Source of the DNA: Bacillota bacterium
GTDB lineage: Bacteria > Bacillota > Clostridia > Christensenellales > Christensenellaceae
Direction: 5' to 3'
NCBI GenBank assembly: GCA_023393165.1
Contig: JAEWMJ010000048.1
Location: 16,144-80,143 of the forward strand
Length of the DNA stretch: 64,000 nucleotides
The position numbers and the translations under genes were made by a program. This document shows, one piece after another, positions 17,758-26,062 of this stretch (position 1 is the first letter of the stretch; each line of letters starts with the position of its first letter). The notes below the pieces were generated by a model. It saw nothing but the letters and a program-made list of their open reading frames with translations. It did not search any database and was not told where the DNA came from.

Positions 17758-18579
17758 TCAGCCCAGAAGGCCGAATTCCATCAATATTTCTTCCAGCCGC
17801 TCCTGCTTCATGGGCTGCGGGACCACGAACATATCGTTGCCGTCCACGGCCTTTGCGAGCGCCCGGTATTCGTCCGCCTGCTCGTTGCCCGCGTCGTAAT
17901 CAATCACGGTCTTTTTGTTGATTTCGGCGTGCTGCACGATATTGTTCCTGGGTACGAAGTGTATCAGCTGGCTTCCCAGTTCCTTTGCAAAGGCGGTAAG
18001 CATTTCCCTTTCGTTGTCTACCTTGCGGCTGTTGCATATGATGCCGCCAAGGCGCGTGCCGCCGGTTTTCGCGTATTTCTGAATTCCTTTGCAGATATTG
18101 TTGGCCGCGTACATCGCCATCATTTCTCCGCTGGCGACGATATAGATCTCCTGCGCCTTGCCCTCGCGGATGGGCATTGCGAATCCGCCGCAGACAACGT
18201 CGCCGAGTACGTCATAAAACACGTAATCCAAATCGTCCGTATAGGCGCCAAGGCTTTCCAGCATGTTGATGGAAGTGATGATGCCCCTGCCGGCGCATCC
18301 CACACCGGGTTCCGGGCCACCCGATTCCACACAGCGTATGCCTTTGAACCCGTTTTTCATAATCTCATCCAGCTCAATATCGTCTCCTTCTTCACGAAGC
18401 GTATCCAGAACGGTTTGCTGTGCAAGTCCGCCCAATATCAGCCTGGTTGAATCCGCTTTGGGATCGCAGCCCACGATCATGATCTTTTTTCCCATCTCGG
18501 CCAGCGCCGCCGTGAGGTTTTGCGTTGTCGTGGATTTTCCGATCCCGCCTTTTCCATAAATAGCTACCTGTCTCATCAA
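17758..18579 (-). CDS. nifH: Nitrogenase iron protein NifH
   Basis: Homodimeric ATPase that passes electrons to the MoFe protein and also serves in FeMo-co maturation. 273 residues. P-loop GKGGIGKST is at 9-17, [4Fe-4S] ligands are C95 (GVGCAGRG) and C130 (DVVCGGF), and switch motif DVLGDVV is intact. R98 is the residue ADP-ribosylated in organisms with DraT, but no draT is in the window. First gene of the operon; start preceded by TTTTGGAGG. The leader contains a hairpin and an operator-like palindrome listed separately. Confidence 0.97.
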   Translation of the reverse strand: MMRQVAIYGKGGIGKSTTTQNLTAALAEMGKKIMIVGCDPKADSTRLILGGLAQQTVLDTLREEGDDIELDEIMKNGFKGIRCVESGGPEPGVGCAGRGIITSINMLESLGAYTDDLDYVFYDVLGDVVCGGFAMPIREGKAQEIYIVASGEMMAMYAANNICKGIQKYAKTGGTRLGGIICNSRKVDNEREMLTAFAKELGSQLIHFVPRNNIVQHAEINKKTVIDYDAGNEQADEYRALAKAVDGNDMFVVPQPMKQERLEEILMEFGLLG

Positions 18580-18614
18580 TACATACCTCCAAAATTAAAA
18601 TTTCTATTAAAACA

Positions 18615-18646
18615 AAAGAAGTTTTTGATTTCTCAAAAACTTCTTT
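18615..18646 (-). promoter_or_regulatory. GAAA-capped hairpin in nifH leader
   Basis: Perfect 14-base inverted repeat, arms 18615-18628 (aaagaagtttttga) and 18633-18646, with a four-base loop that reads GAAA on the nif strand, a GNRA tetraloop. The stem is followed on that strand by TGTTTTAAT, and the nifH ATG is 36 bases beyond. It resembles a weak intrinsic terminator or attenuator, or an mRNA-stabilising structure. Confidence 0.65.
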
Positions 18647-18667
18647 GTTCGTTTCCGTTTAATTGCG

Positions 18668-18688
18668 AGTTCAATTTTTAATTGAACT
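18668..18688. promoter_or_regulatory. Palindromic operator candidate at nif transcription start
   Basis: Arms AGTTCAATT (18668-18676) and AATTGAACT (18680-18688) around TTT, perfect over 9 bases each. It lies immediately downstream of the predicted -10 box of the nif promoter, covering the expected start site, a repressor position. No known NrpR or GlnR consensus is matched by eye. Confidence 0.55.
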
Positions 18689-18689
18689 T

Positions 18690-18718
18690 ACTATAACATG
18701 CAGGAAAATATATTGCAA
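18690..18718 (-). promoter_or_regulatory. Predicted promoter of the nif operon
   Basis: On the minus strand TTGCAA (18718-18713), 17-base spacer, TATAGT (18695-18690). About 110 bases upstream of the nifH start. It looks like a housekeeping sigma promoter, with no sigma-54 -24/-12 motif seen. The region 18720-19150 beyond it is AT-rich, holds no gene I can support, and contains the promoter region of the divergent AraC gene (TTGCAT, 17 bases, TATGCT ending near 19126). Confidence 0.6.
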
Positions 18719-19168
18719 GTATCAAATTGTTAAATTTCATATTTTATTTTCATCTCAATACTTCATATGCATTTCAACATGTTTTTATTACCGCAGTTTT
18801 ATAATTATAAAATTTATATTATTAAAAATTTCATTTTTCGATTTTATTCCATTTCGTTCCATCCATTGGCCCCGTTCCCTTCCGCGCAAAAAGCCCCCGG
18901 ATCTCAGGAATTCATATGGGAAGCAACATTATTTATCCTACGGTTTTTTATTGACCCCCCAACTTTCTGTTGCGTTAAAACCCGATTTCCTTTGCACGTG
19001 ACAAATTTGCTTTTTTTACCAGGGCCAAATCGATTATTCGCTTTTGTTACGGCTTTTTTTAGTGATTTTTTTACTGTATTTTCATTTTTAATTCTTGCAT
19101 TTATTTGTTTTTTTATATATGCTGGATAAAAGCATATTCTTTTTTTAATTTTTTTAAGGAAGCCGCCT

Positions 19169-20077
19169 ATGAATTATGAATTTATAAAACACATTGAAGG
19201 TACCGTGCTGAAGACCTTTGTTGTTACGATCAACCAGAGGGAACTGCATTTCCATAACGATATAGAGATACTGATGGTGCTGAAAGGTTCCGTATATATT
19301 GACGACGGAGCAAAAAGGTATCTTCTTGCCCGTGACGATATATTTGTGATAAACCGGAACGAACTCCACAGCCTCACGCGTACGCAGGAATCAAATCTTT
19401 TGATGGTAATACAGTTTGACTTAAATTTCTGCAAGAAATACTATCCCAAAATCAACCGCATCAAGTTTGCCAAAAAACATATAGAAAACAAAAATTCTCC
19501 GGAATACTGGAATATTTTAAAACAGGGCATGCTGGACATCATTACCTGCCATACCGAAAAAAAAGAAGGTTACGCGATTGAAATGATGTCCGTATTGAAC
19601 CATATGCTTTTCGGCATGATCAATCACGATCCTTTCATAGAATTGGACGAAAAAACCGCGGCGTCCGAAAACAGGCATATGAAACGCCTGAGCGACATTA
19701 TTGAATTTATTCAGGAAAACTATATGAACCAGATCTCCTTAAAGGATATCGCTCAAAAAGAAAATACAAGCATGTACTACCTTTCCCACTTTATCAAAAC
19801 AAACCTGGGCATATCCTTCCGCGAATACTTAAACAGACTGCGTTTGGAGCGCGCGGAACAACTGCTCATTTATACGAATCTAAAGCCGCTGGATATCTGC
19901 ATGGAATGCGGGTTTTCGGATTATAAATACTTAAAAAAGGCCTTTGCCTCCGAATTTGATTGCACTATAGACGAATACAGGAAAAAGAACCACCGGGTGG
20001 CGGTCAATATTGCCGAAAGCAGCGAACAGCATATTATCATGGAAGCAAGCAACGCTTTAAAAGAAATTAAAAAATGA
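19169..20077 (+). CDS. AraC-family transcriptional regulator
   Basis: 302-residue regulator. The N-terminal half looks like a cupin ligand-binding domain (LHFHNDIEILMVLKGSVYIDDG, residues about 25-46). The C-terminal domain from about residue 175 carries the two helix-turn-helix motifs, SLKDIAQKENTSMYYLSHFIKTNLGISFREYLNRLRLERAEQLL and DICMECGFSDYKYLKKAFASEFDCTIDEYRK, ending in a short tail. Divergent from the nif operon and 165 bases upstream of a xylose-isomerase-like gene; a direct repeat suited to an AraC dimer lies in that gap. Control of the isomerase gene is the simplest reading, with the nif operon as a less likely target. Confidence 0.9.
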   Translation: MNYEFIKHIEGTVLKTFVVTINQRELHFHNDIEILMVLKGSVYIDDGAKRYLLARDDIFVINRNELHSLTRTQESNLLMVIQFDLNFCKKYYPKINRIKFAKKHIENKNSPEYWNILKQGMLDIITCHTEKKEGYAIEMMSVLNHMLFGMINHDPFIELDEKTAASENRHMKRLSDIIEFIQENYMNQISLKDIAQKENTSMYYLSHFIKTNLGISFREYLNRLRLERAEQLLIYTNLKPLDICMECGFSDYKYLKKAFASEFDCTIDEYRKKNHRVAVNIAESSEQHIIMEASNALKEIKK

Positions 20078-20109
20078 CGTGGAACTTAAACTTCTCCCCT
20101 TTATAAAAG

Positions 20110-20170
20110 CAAATCTGTCCAGATAAAAAAACAAATTTGTCAAATTCAGGTTTCTTTAAAAGCTTATAAT
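20110..20170 (+). promoter_or_regulatory. AraC-type direct-repeat site and -10 box
   Basis: Direct repeats CAAATCTGTC (20110-20119) and CAAATTTGTC (20132-20141) match at 9 of 10 bases with a 22-base period, two helical turns. The second repeat abuts the -35 position of a TATAAT at 20165-20170, where no good -35 hexamer exists. This is the arrangement of an activator-dependent promoter. Confidence 0.58.
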
Positions 20171-20241
20171 AGAGTTATCATTTATACTTTCATTTTAAGA
20201 AAAGAAATCAATCGAAAAATAAATTGAAGGAGGATAGCTCT

Positions 20242-21276
20242 ATGGCAAACTTCAGATTTACTGTTGGTCCGTGGAATGTGCATGAGGGCCACGAAACATT
20301 CGGGCCGGGGATCCGCCCCTCCATACCGTTGGAAGAAAAAATCAAAAAATATGCTGAAATCGGTATGGACGGCGTGCAGTTTCACGACGACGACGCCGTG
20401 CCGGATATGAACAACATGTCCCAGAAGGCGATTATCGATTATGCAAAAGACGTAAAAGCGCTTCTTGACAAGCATAATCTTTTTGCGGAATTCGTTGCAC
20501 CCCGCCTGTGGTTTGATAAGCATACGAACGACGGCGGATTTACAGCCAGCCGGGAAGATGACTACGAATTTGCGATCTGGCGGTCCCTCAGGTCGGTGGA
20601 TATTGCAAAAGCCCTGGGCACAAACAAAATTCAATTATGGCTGGCCCGCGAAGGCACGCTTTGCGCCGAGGGAAAAAACCCGGTGGAACAAATCAGGAAA
20701 CTGAGGAACGCATTCAATACCATTCTGAATTACGATCCTAACGTAAAAATACTGGTGGAACCAAAGCCGAACGAACCGATCGATCGGAGCTATTGCGGCA
20801 CCGTGGGGCACGCTCTGACCGTGGGCGCGCATACGGTTGATCCTTCCCGCGTAGGCGTTTGCATCGAAAGCGCGCATTCCATACTCGCCGGGCTTGACCC
20901 TGCGGCCGATATGGCTCTCGCGCTTGCCTGGGGCAAACTCTGGGGCGTTCACTTGAACGACCAGAACGGCATCCGGTACGACCAGGACAAGGCGTTCGGG
21001 GTCGAAAACCTGCGCGGCGCGTTCAACCAGGTAAAAATACTTTATGAAAACAACTTCGGGGACAGGGGCGAATGCGTCGGCCTGGACGTCAAGGCAATGC
21101 GCACGCAGCCCGCGGAAGACTGTTACCGGCATATCATCAACAGCAAGCGGATATTTGAATTGCTTCTGGAAAAGGTAAAGAAATTCGATTATAAGTTCCA
21201 GGCGCAATGCGTTGCGGAACAAAACTTTGAAAAACTTGAAATGTATGTCGTCGAGTTATTGATGGGCATCCGCTGA
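20242..21276 (+). CDS. Xylose isomerase-like sugar isomerase (variant metal site)
   Basis: TIM-barrel protein of 344 residues related to class I (actinobacterial) D-xylose isomerase, which interconverts aldoses and ketoses. Equivalent active-site blocks: FHDDD at 47-51 (catalytic His48, Asp51), VEPKPNEP with E173 and K175, IESAH with E209 and H212, YDQD with D247 and D249, and GLDVK with D282. The metal ligand matching Asp245 of Streptomyces XylA is His237 here (GVHLNDQNG instead of HIDLNGQ.G). The start at 20242 follows GGAGG at 7 bases. Probably controlled by the upstream AraC regulator. Substrate may differ from xylose. Confidence 0.8.
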   Translation: MANFRFTVGPWNVHEGHETFGPGIRPSIPLEEKIKKYAEIGMDGVQFHDDDAVPDMNNMSQKAIIDYAKDVKALLDKHNLFAEFVAPRLWFDKHTNDGGFTASREDDYEFAIWRSLRSVDIAKALGTNKIQLWLAREGTLCAEGKNPVEQIRKLRNAFNTILNYDPNVKILVEPKPNEPIDRSYCGTVGHALTVGAHTVDPSRVGVCIESAHSILAGLDPAADMALALAWGKLWGVHLNDQNGIRYDQDKAFGVENLRGAFNQVKILYENNFGDRGECVGLDVKAMRTQPAEDCYRHIINSKRIFELLLEKVKKFDYKFQAQCVAEQNFEKLEMYVVELLMGIR

Positions 21277-21325
21277 TCCCCAATCATTTCATACGATTTT
21301 CCTCCCCAAAACATGATAGTTCCCA

Positions 21326-21369
21326 AACGGCAGGTGAGGCGCGCAGCGCCTTATTTGCCGTTCTTTTGG
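21326..21369 (+). terminator. Terminator after the isomerase-like gene
   Basis: 17-base stem (21326-21342 with 21346-21362, three mismatches or wobbles) around GCA, followed by CTTTT. 50 bases after the stop. Confidence 0.65.
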
Positions 21370-21752
21370 CTGGGCTGAAATGTATGCGCGGAAGCCCTGA
21401 AAAAAATTCAATTGCCTTGACTTTTTTTTTAAGTCGTGATACCCTCAAATCAGCAGATAAATGCATTTTAACTACGGTTTAGAACATAAAATCCAAAGTT
21501 AAATGAATACTATAATTGGCATATGCAGGCATGGATTGGTTTACAATCAATGGCGATGGGATCCGGAATGCTTTCAGTCATTCGGAACGTTTTTTTAATT
21601 ACAATCATACCGCCTGCACAGCGCGAAAAAGAAATACCTGGCTGTTTAACTTTACCGGGTTTCAAATCCGGCTGAAAGTTTATATAATTTATAATAAAGA
21701 AACCCTGCCGCCGTCTGAAAACCGGCGAAAAAGGAATGAGGGAAGTGAAAAA
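21370..21752. other. Intergenic region upstream of the xdh operon
   Basis: No gene supported. A TATAAT at 21511-21516 has no clear -35 hexamer, and another weak pair (TTGACT 21417-21422, 17 bases, TACCCT) lies further up. Either may drive the molybdenum hydroxylase operon. In-frame codons before 21753 lack a ribosome site. Confidence 0.35.
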
Positions 21753-23903
21753 ATGCAAGGAACAACATCATCCGCTCCGAAAACATCCTGCGGCTTTAAC
21801 GGAAAACAATCTATCTGCAAACCGGTCACAAAGATCGACCATGCGGAAAAAACATCCGGCCGCGCAGTCTATATAGCCGACATGCAGCTTGAAGAAATGC
21901 TCTGCGCCGGTGTGCTCCGTTCCTCCAAAGCCCACGCGCGCATCGATAAAATCACTCTGCCGCCTTTGGAAGAAGGTTATACCGTAATCGACTATCGCGA
22001 TATCCCCGGCATAAACCAACTGAAGGTAGTGACCAGCGAGCAGCCTATATTTGCCGAAGATACGGTAACCTATATAGGCCAGCCCATATTGATGATAGCC
22101 GGACCGGATGAGGACGAGATAAACAAAATTCTGGCAAAAATAAAGGTGGACTACACCGAACTGGATGCAGTCCTTACCATAGACCAGGCAAAAGAAGCGG
22201 TCAACGAATACAGCTACGGCAGAGGCGACGTTGAGGCAGCTTTCCGCAGCGCCGCCGAGATCGTTACCGAAACATTTGAAAGCGGCTACCAGGAACAGGC
22301 CTATATCGAGACAAACGGAGCCATCGCCAATTGGGACGGAGACGTGATTACTGTGTACGGTTCGATACAATGCCCTTATTACGTGCACGGCGCCGTGGCC
22401 CAGGCTTTCGGGCTGCCGGACGAGAAGGTGCGCATCATTCAGGCTACCACGGGGGGCGGCTTTGGAGGAAAGGAAGACTACCCTTCCCTGATCGGCTGCC
22501 ACGTTGCGCTGGCCTCCTACAAAACCGGCAAGCCGGTCCGGATGATACACAAACGCCGCGAGGACATGGCCGCCACAACAAAAAGGCATCCCTCAAAAAT
22601 CAAAATATCCGCCTCGCTTGACAGCCGGGGCGAAATCACCGGCATAAAGGTGGACACCGCGCTGGACGCAGGCGCTTACGACGGCGTTTCCACCGTTGTT
22701 TTGCAGCGTTCCATAATCTGTGCATGCGGCGTGTACAATATTCCCAATGTTTTTGTGCACGGCCGGGCCGTTGTCACCAACACGGTGCCTACCGGCGCGT
22801 TCCGCGGATTCGGCGCGCCGCAAAGCTTTTTTGCGATAGAGACATTTATGAGCCATCTTGCCAAAAAATTCAATATGGAGCCCCTGGAATTCAAACGCAA
22901 ATACCTGGTAAAACAATTCGACGCCACTCCTACCGGGGGCCAGTTTCACGACCCTGTGCTCTTGGACGAAATGATCCGGAAAGCCGAAGAACTTTCCGGA
23001 TACAGCGAAAAACGCAAACGCTATCAAAACCAGACCGGACGCTGCCGCCGTGGGATCGGCATTTCGCTTTTCCTGCACGGATGCGGATTTACCGGATCTG
23101 TTGAACGCGACTATATCAAATCAGTAGTCCACCTCCAAAAACGCGAGGACAACAAGGTTGAAATACTGGTCAGCACCGCGGAAATGGGCCAGGGCGTCAG
23201 GACGACATTCTGCAAGATTGTATCCGAGGTTCTGGGCATACCGCTTGACCGGGTGATTTACGAAAATCCGGATACCAGCAGGGTACCCAACTCGGGGCCG
23301 ACCGTTGCTTCCCGTTCCATCATGGTTGTAGGCCGCCTGCTTGAAAAAGCGGCGCTGCGCCTGAAAAAGGAATGGAAAGCCGGTGAACGCCAGCTTATCG
23401 AAGAACGTTACCTGCACCCCGACCTGATCCCCTGGGATCTTGAAAAATTCTCGGGAGACGCTTACGCGACGTTTGCCTGGGGCGTTAACGTAGTGGAATT
23501 GGAACTGGACACCCTTCTGGCCACTACCCGCATTCTGGGCGCATGGGGTGTGTTTGACGTGGGCACGCCCATTGACCAGAGGGTCATGCAGGGCCAGATA
23601 GAAGGCGGCATGCTGCAGGGAATCGGCTACGCGTCAATGGAAAAGATGGAACGCCAAGGCGGACGGATCCTGCAGTCAAGCCTGACCGATTATATCATTC
23701 CCACCGCAATGGATACCGTCAACTTTGAGACCTTTATGATCGACAATCCATACCACAACGGACCGTTCGGCGCAAAGGGCGCGGGCGAGCTGACGCTTGT
23801 CGGCGCGGCTCCAGCCTATGTTGCCGCTGTGGAAAACGCGGCCGGCGAGGAGTTCCGCCAGATCCCCCTGACGCCTGAAAAAATCATGGAGGTGATCGCA
23901 TGA
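21753..23903 (+). CDS. Xanthine dehydrogenase-family molybdenum-binding subunit
   Basis: 716-residue large subunit of a xanthine oxidase-family hydroxylase, binding the molybdopterin cofactor. Family motifs are ATTGGGFGGKEDY, VPTGAFRGFGAPQ, EMGQGVRTTFCKI, and GPFGAKGAGELTLVGAAPA with the catalytic Glu679. No Fe-S domain is fused; the small subunits follow. The start at 21753 (MQGTTSS) is preceded by GAGGGAAG; the frame is open much further upstream but without ribosome sites. Xanthine, nicotinate or another N-heterocycle are all possible substrates; the nearby purine genes favour a purine. Confidence 0.88.
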   Translation: MQGTTSSAPKTSCGFNGKQSICKPVTKIDHAEKTSGRAVYIADMQLEEMLCAGVLRSSKAHARIDKITLPPLEEGYTVIDYRDIPGINQLKVVTSEQPIFAEDTVTYIGQPILMIAGPDEDEINKILAKIKVDYTELDAVLTIDQAKEAVNEYSYGRGDVEAAFRSAAEIVTETFESGYQEQAYIETNGAIANWDGDVITVYGSIQCPYYVHGAVAQAFGLPDEKVRIIQATTGGGFGGKEDYPSLIGCHVALASYKTGKPVRMIHKRREDMAATTKRHPSKIKISASLDSRGEITGIKVDTALDAGAYDGVSTVVLQRSIICACGVYNIPNVFVHGRAVVTNTVPTGAFRGFGAPQSFFAIETFMSHLAKKFNMEPLEFKRKYLVKQFDATPTGGQFHDPVLLDEMIRKAEELSGYSEKRKRYQNQTGRCRRGIGISLFLHGCGFTGSVERDYIKSVVHLQKREDNKVEILVSTAEMGQGVRTTFCKIVSEVLGIPLDRVIYENPDTSRVPNSGPTVASRSIMVVGRLLEKAALRLKKEWKAGERQLIEERYLHPDLIPWDLEKFSGDAYATFAWGVNVVELELDTLLATTRILGAWGVFDVGTPIDQRVMQGQIEGGMLQGIGYASMEKMERQGGRILQSSLTDYIIPTAMDTVNFETFMIDNPYHNGPFGAKGAGELTLVGAAPAYVAAVENAAGEEFRQIPLTPEKIMEVIA

Positions 23904-24367
23904 CAGAATTTATACTAAACGGAAAACCGGTTGCAATAGACTGTGAACCTTCCGACCGGCTGCTGGATATTCTCCGTAATCATTTTCATCTTACCGGCGT
24001 GAAGGAAGGCTGCGGCGAGGGCGAATGCGGCGCATGCTCGGTGCTTTTGAACGGCCGTCTGGCAAATTCCTGCCTGGTTGCCGCCGGCAGTCTCCAAGGA
24101 GCGGAAATCGTGACCATCGAAGGATTCCGGGATACGGAAAGATACGCTCTTTTAGAGCAGGCGTTCGCAAAAGCAGGCGCGGTGCAATGCGGTTTCTGCA
24201 CGCCCGGCATGGTGATGGCCGCCGAGGCGCTCCTGTCGCGCAACGCCCATCCCACGGAAGATGAGGTCCGCGAAGCGATTTCAGGTAACCTTTGCCGCTG
24301 TACGGGTTATAATATGATAGTGGACGCTATCATGACTGCAGGCAAGGAGGGCAACGGATTATGGTAA
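23900..24367 (+). CDS. Molybdenum hydroxylase [2Fe-2S] subunit
   Basis: 155-residue iron-sulfur subunit. Plant-type cluster motif CGEGECGACSVLLNG near residues 38-52 with an outlying Cys (SCLVA), and the second cluster motifs QCGFCTPGM near 96 and CRCTGY near 134. It carries electrons from the Mo centre to the FAD subunit. Its ATG overlaps the large-subunit stop (ATGA) and its 3' end overlaps the next gene by seven bases. Order is Mo, FeS, FAD, which differs from E. coli xdhABC. Confidence 0.93.
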   Translation: MTEFILNGKPVAIDCEPSDRLLDILRNHFHLTGVKEGCGEGECGACSVLLNGRLANSCLVAAGSLQGAEIVTIEGFRDTERYALLEQAFAKAGAVQCGFCTPGMVMAAEALLSRNAHPTEDEVREAISGNLCRCTGYNMIVDAIMTAGKEGNGLW

Positions 24368-25182
24368 ACGCTATTTATCCTAAAACACTGGAAGACGCGG
24401 TCGCCGCAAAGTCGGATAACACGGCGCTTGTTCCTTATGCGGGCGGTACGGACTGGATGGTGAACCGCCGTCCGGGCACGCCTCTCCTGTTTTTGAATTA
24501 CATTCCCGCCCTAAGGGAGATACGGCGTGAAGGCGGCGAGCTGGTTATCGGCGCATGCTGTACCTACACCGGTTTGCTGGAATCCGGTGAGATTCCCGCC
24601 ATACTGCGGCAGGCCGTTATAGAAGTCGCCTCCCCCGCCATACGCAATCTGGGCACGCTGGGCGGCAACATCTGCAACGCATCCCCCGCGGGCGATACCC
24701 TTCCTCCGCTGTACGCGCTGGACGCGCGCGTGCGCCTGGCCTCAGCAAGCGGCAAAAGGGAACTTCCCATCGCTTCTTTCATACAGGGCGTCCGGAAAAC
24801 GGCGCTTGCCGGGGGCGAACTGCTTGAAGCCGTCATTATTCCAAATAAAGAATTCAGCCGGAGCTACTATAAAAAAGTGGGCGCGCGCAATGCCGTTGCA
24901 ATATCCAAGGCATCGTTTGCAGGCCTTATGTCCGTTGAGAAAGGCCGAGTCGCATCCATTTCCATGGCTTTCGGGTCGGTCGCGGCTACCGTTGTACGCA
25001 GGCCGGAAATTGAAGCTTCCCTCTGCGGGAAAACGGCCCGGGAACTCGCCGAACAAAAGGATGAGATCGCGTCTATGTATGATCCCTTCATCCTGCCGAT
25101 AGACGACCAGCGTTCGACTGCGGACTACCGCAAACGGGTCTGTATGGCTCTGTTGAAAGATTTTCTCTTGCAGGAAGGCTGA
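24361..25182 (+). CDS. Molybdenum hydroxylase FAD-binding subunit
   Basis: 273-residue flavoprotein subunit of the CoxM/XdhB type. FAD-contact motifs PYAGGTDW near residue 27 and IRNLGTLGGNICNASPAGD near 98-116 are clear. It accepts electrons from the [2Fe-2S] subunit and passes them to an external carrier. Overlaps the preceding gene by seven bases and is five bases from the next. Confidence 0.92.
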   Translation: MVNAIYPKTLEDAVAAKSDNTALVPYAGGTDWMVNRRPGTPLLFLNYIPALREIRREGGELVIGACCTYTGLLESGEIPAILRQAVIEVASPAIRNLGTLGGNICNASPAGDTLPPLYALDARVRLASASGKRELPIASFIQGVRKTALAGGELLEAVIIPNKEFSRSYYKKVGARNAVAISKASFAGLMSVEKGRVASISMAFGSVAATVVRRPEIEASLCGKTARELAEQKDEIASMYDPFILPIDDQRSTADYRKRVCMALLKDFLLQEG

Positions 25183-25187
25183 AAAGA

Positions 25188-25811
25188 ATGATAGAATCGG
25201 GCGCCGTTATCGTAGCGGCAGGGCATTCCAGCCGCATGCAGAATTTCAAGCCTATGCTCTCTCTGGGAGGATCCACCCTGATCCGCCATGCGGTCAACAC
25301 GCTGATCGAGGGCGGCACCGGCGATATAGTGGTTGTCACGGGAAATAAGGCTTCCTTTTTGGAGGAGCATGTTCGGGATCTGCCTGTCCGCTGCGTCTTT
25401 AACCCGGATTACGCCGCCTGCCAGATGATCGATTCCGCGCGTTTGGGTTTTGCCAAAATTTCAGCCGATTGCAAAAGCATCTTCTTCCTTCCCTGCGACG
25501 TTCCGCTTTTTTTGCCTGGGACGCTTGCCGGGCTGACGGAAACCATGAAGGAGAACTGCGCCGCGGTCGTAAAGCCTGCCTACCGGGGACAGCCCGGCCA
25601 TCCGGTATTGATAGACTGCTCCCTTCTCCCCCACATTTTTGCCTATGCGGGCGGCGGCGGCCTGGCGGGCGCGCTGAAGGAATACGGAAAACCCGCCCTG
25701 CAAATGGACTGCGATGATCCGGGCATACTTTTGGACGCCGACACGCCCGAGGATTATCAAAAACTGCTCGATTATTATGAACAGTCTTATCCGCATAATC
25801 AATATCAATGA
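25188..25811 (+). CDS. MocA-like molybdenum cofactor nucleotidyltransferase
   Basis: 207-residue NTP transferase of the MobA/MocA fold. N-terminal AVIVAAGHSSRMQNFKPML is the nucleotide-binding loop, FFLPCDVPLF the metal motif, and YRGQPGHPVLID the third conserved block. MocA attaches CMP to molybdopterin-Mo for xanthine dehydrogenase-family enzymes. Position as the fourth gene of the hydroxylase operon, five bases after the FAD subunit, supports that role. A second member is at 35471. Confidence 0.85.
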   Translation: MIESGAVIVAAGHSSRMQNFKPMLSLGGSTLIRHAVNTLIEGGTGDIVVVTGNKASFLEEHVRDLPVRCVFNPDYAACQMIDSARLGFAKISADCKSIFFLPCDVPLFLPGTLAGLTETMKENCAAVVKPAYRGQPGHPVLIDCSLLPHIFAYAGGGGLAGALKEYGKPALQMDCDDPGILLDADTPEDYQKLLDYYEQSYPHNQYQ

Positions 25812-25815
25812 ACGA

Positions 25816-25838
25816 GGGCAGCATCGGCTGCCTTTTTT
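25816..25838 (+). terminator. Terminator of the xdh-mocA operon
   Basis: Stem GGCAGC-atcg-GCTGCC followed by TTTTTT, a few bases after the stop at 25811. Confidence 0.85.
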
Positions 25839-25877
25839 ATTTCAAAGAATTAAAAACAGCGGGTAACAGAACCGGTC

Positions 25878-25909
25878 TAGACGCGCAATGCGCGCCCCTA
25901 CAATCAAAC
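25878..25909. repeat. 32-base dispersed repeat (paired with 5553-5584)
   Basis: Reads tagacgcgcaatgcgcgccc and on to atcaaac; see the partner copy at 5553. Contains GCGC-AAT-GCGC. Confidence 0.5.
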
Positions 25910-25961
25910 CGGCAAAAACCCGGACATTTCCTTTTTCTGCAAAAAAATATAAACAAACCGA

Positions 25962-26037
25962 TTGACAAATATATCCACGATGATTATAATTGCAATCATA
26001 GGATTATAATAATAATCATTAGATCGTAATAATAATC
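25962..26037 (+). promoter_or_regulatory. Promoter and tandem operator dyads for blaI-blaR1
   Basis: Consensus promoter TTGACA (25962-25967), 17 bases, TATAAT (25985-25990). Overlapping and following it are three related dyads: ATGATT...AATCAT around 25980-25999, GATTAT-AATA-ATAATC at 26002-26017, and a weaker GATCGT-AATA-ATAATC at 26022-26037. BlaI-type repressors bind such AT-rich dyads over their own promoter, so autorepression is expected. Confidence 0.68.
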
Positions 26038-26062
26038 CATTTCTGAAACGGAGGTGGTCAAA

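Noticed and set aside
18663..19129. Open frames of 112 and 120 codons between nifH and the AraC gene
   Set aside because: Extremely AT-rich, Phe-rich translations without ribosome sites; the region looks like promoter and leader DNA.
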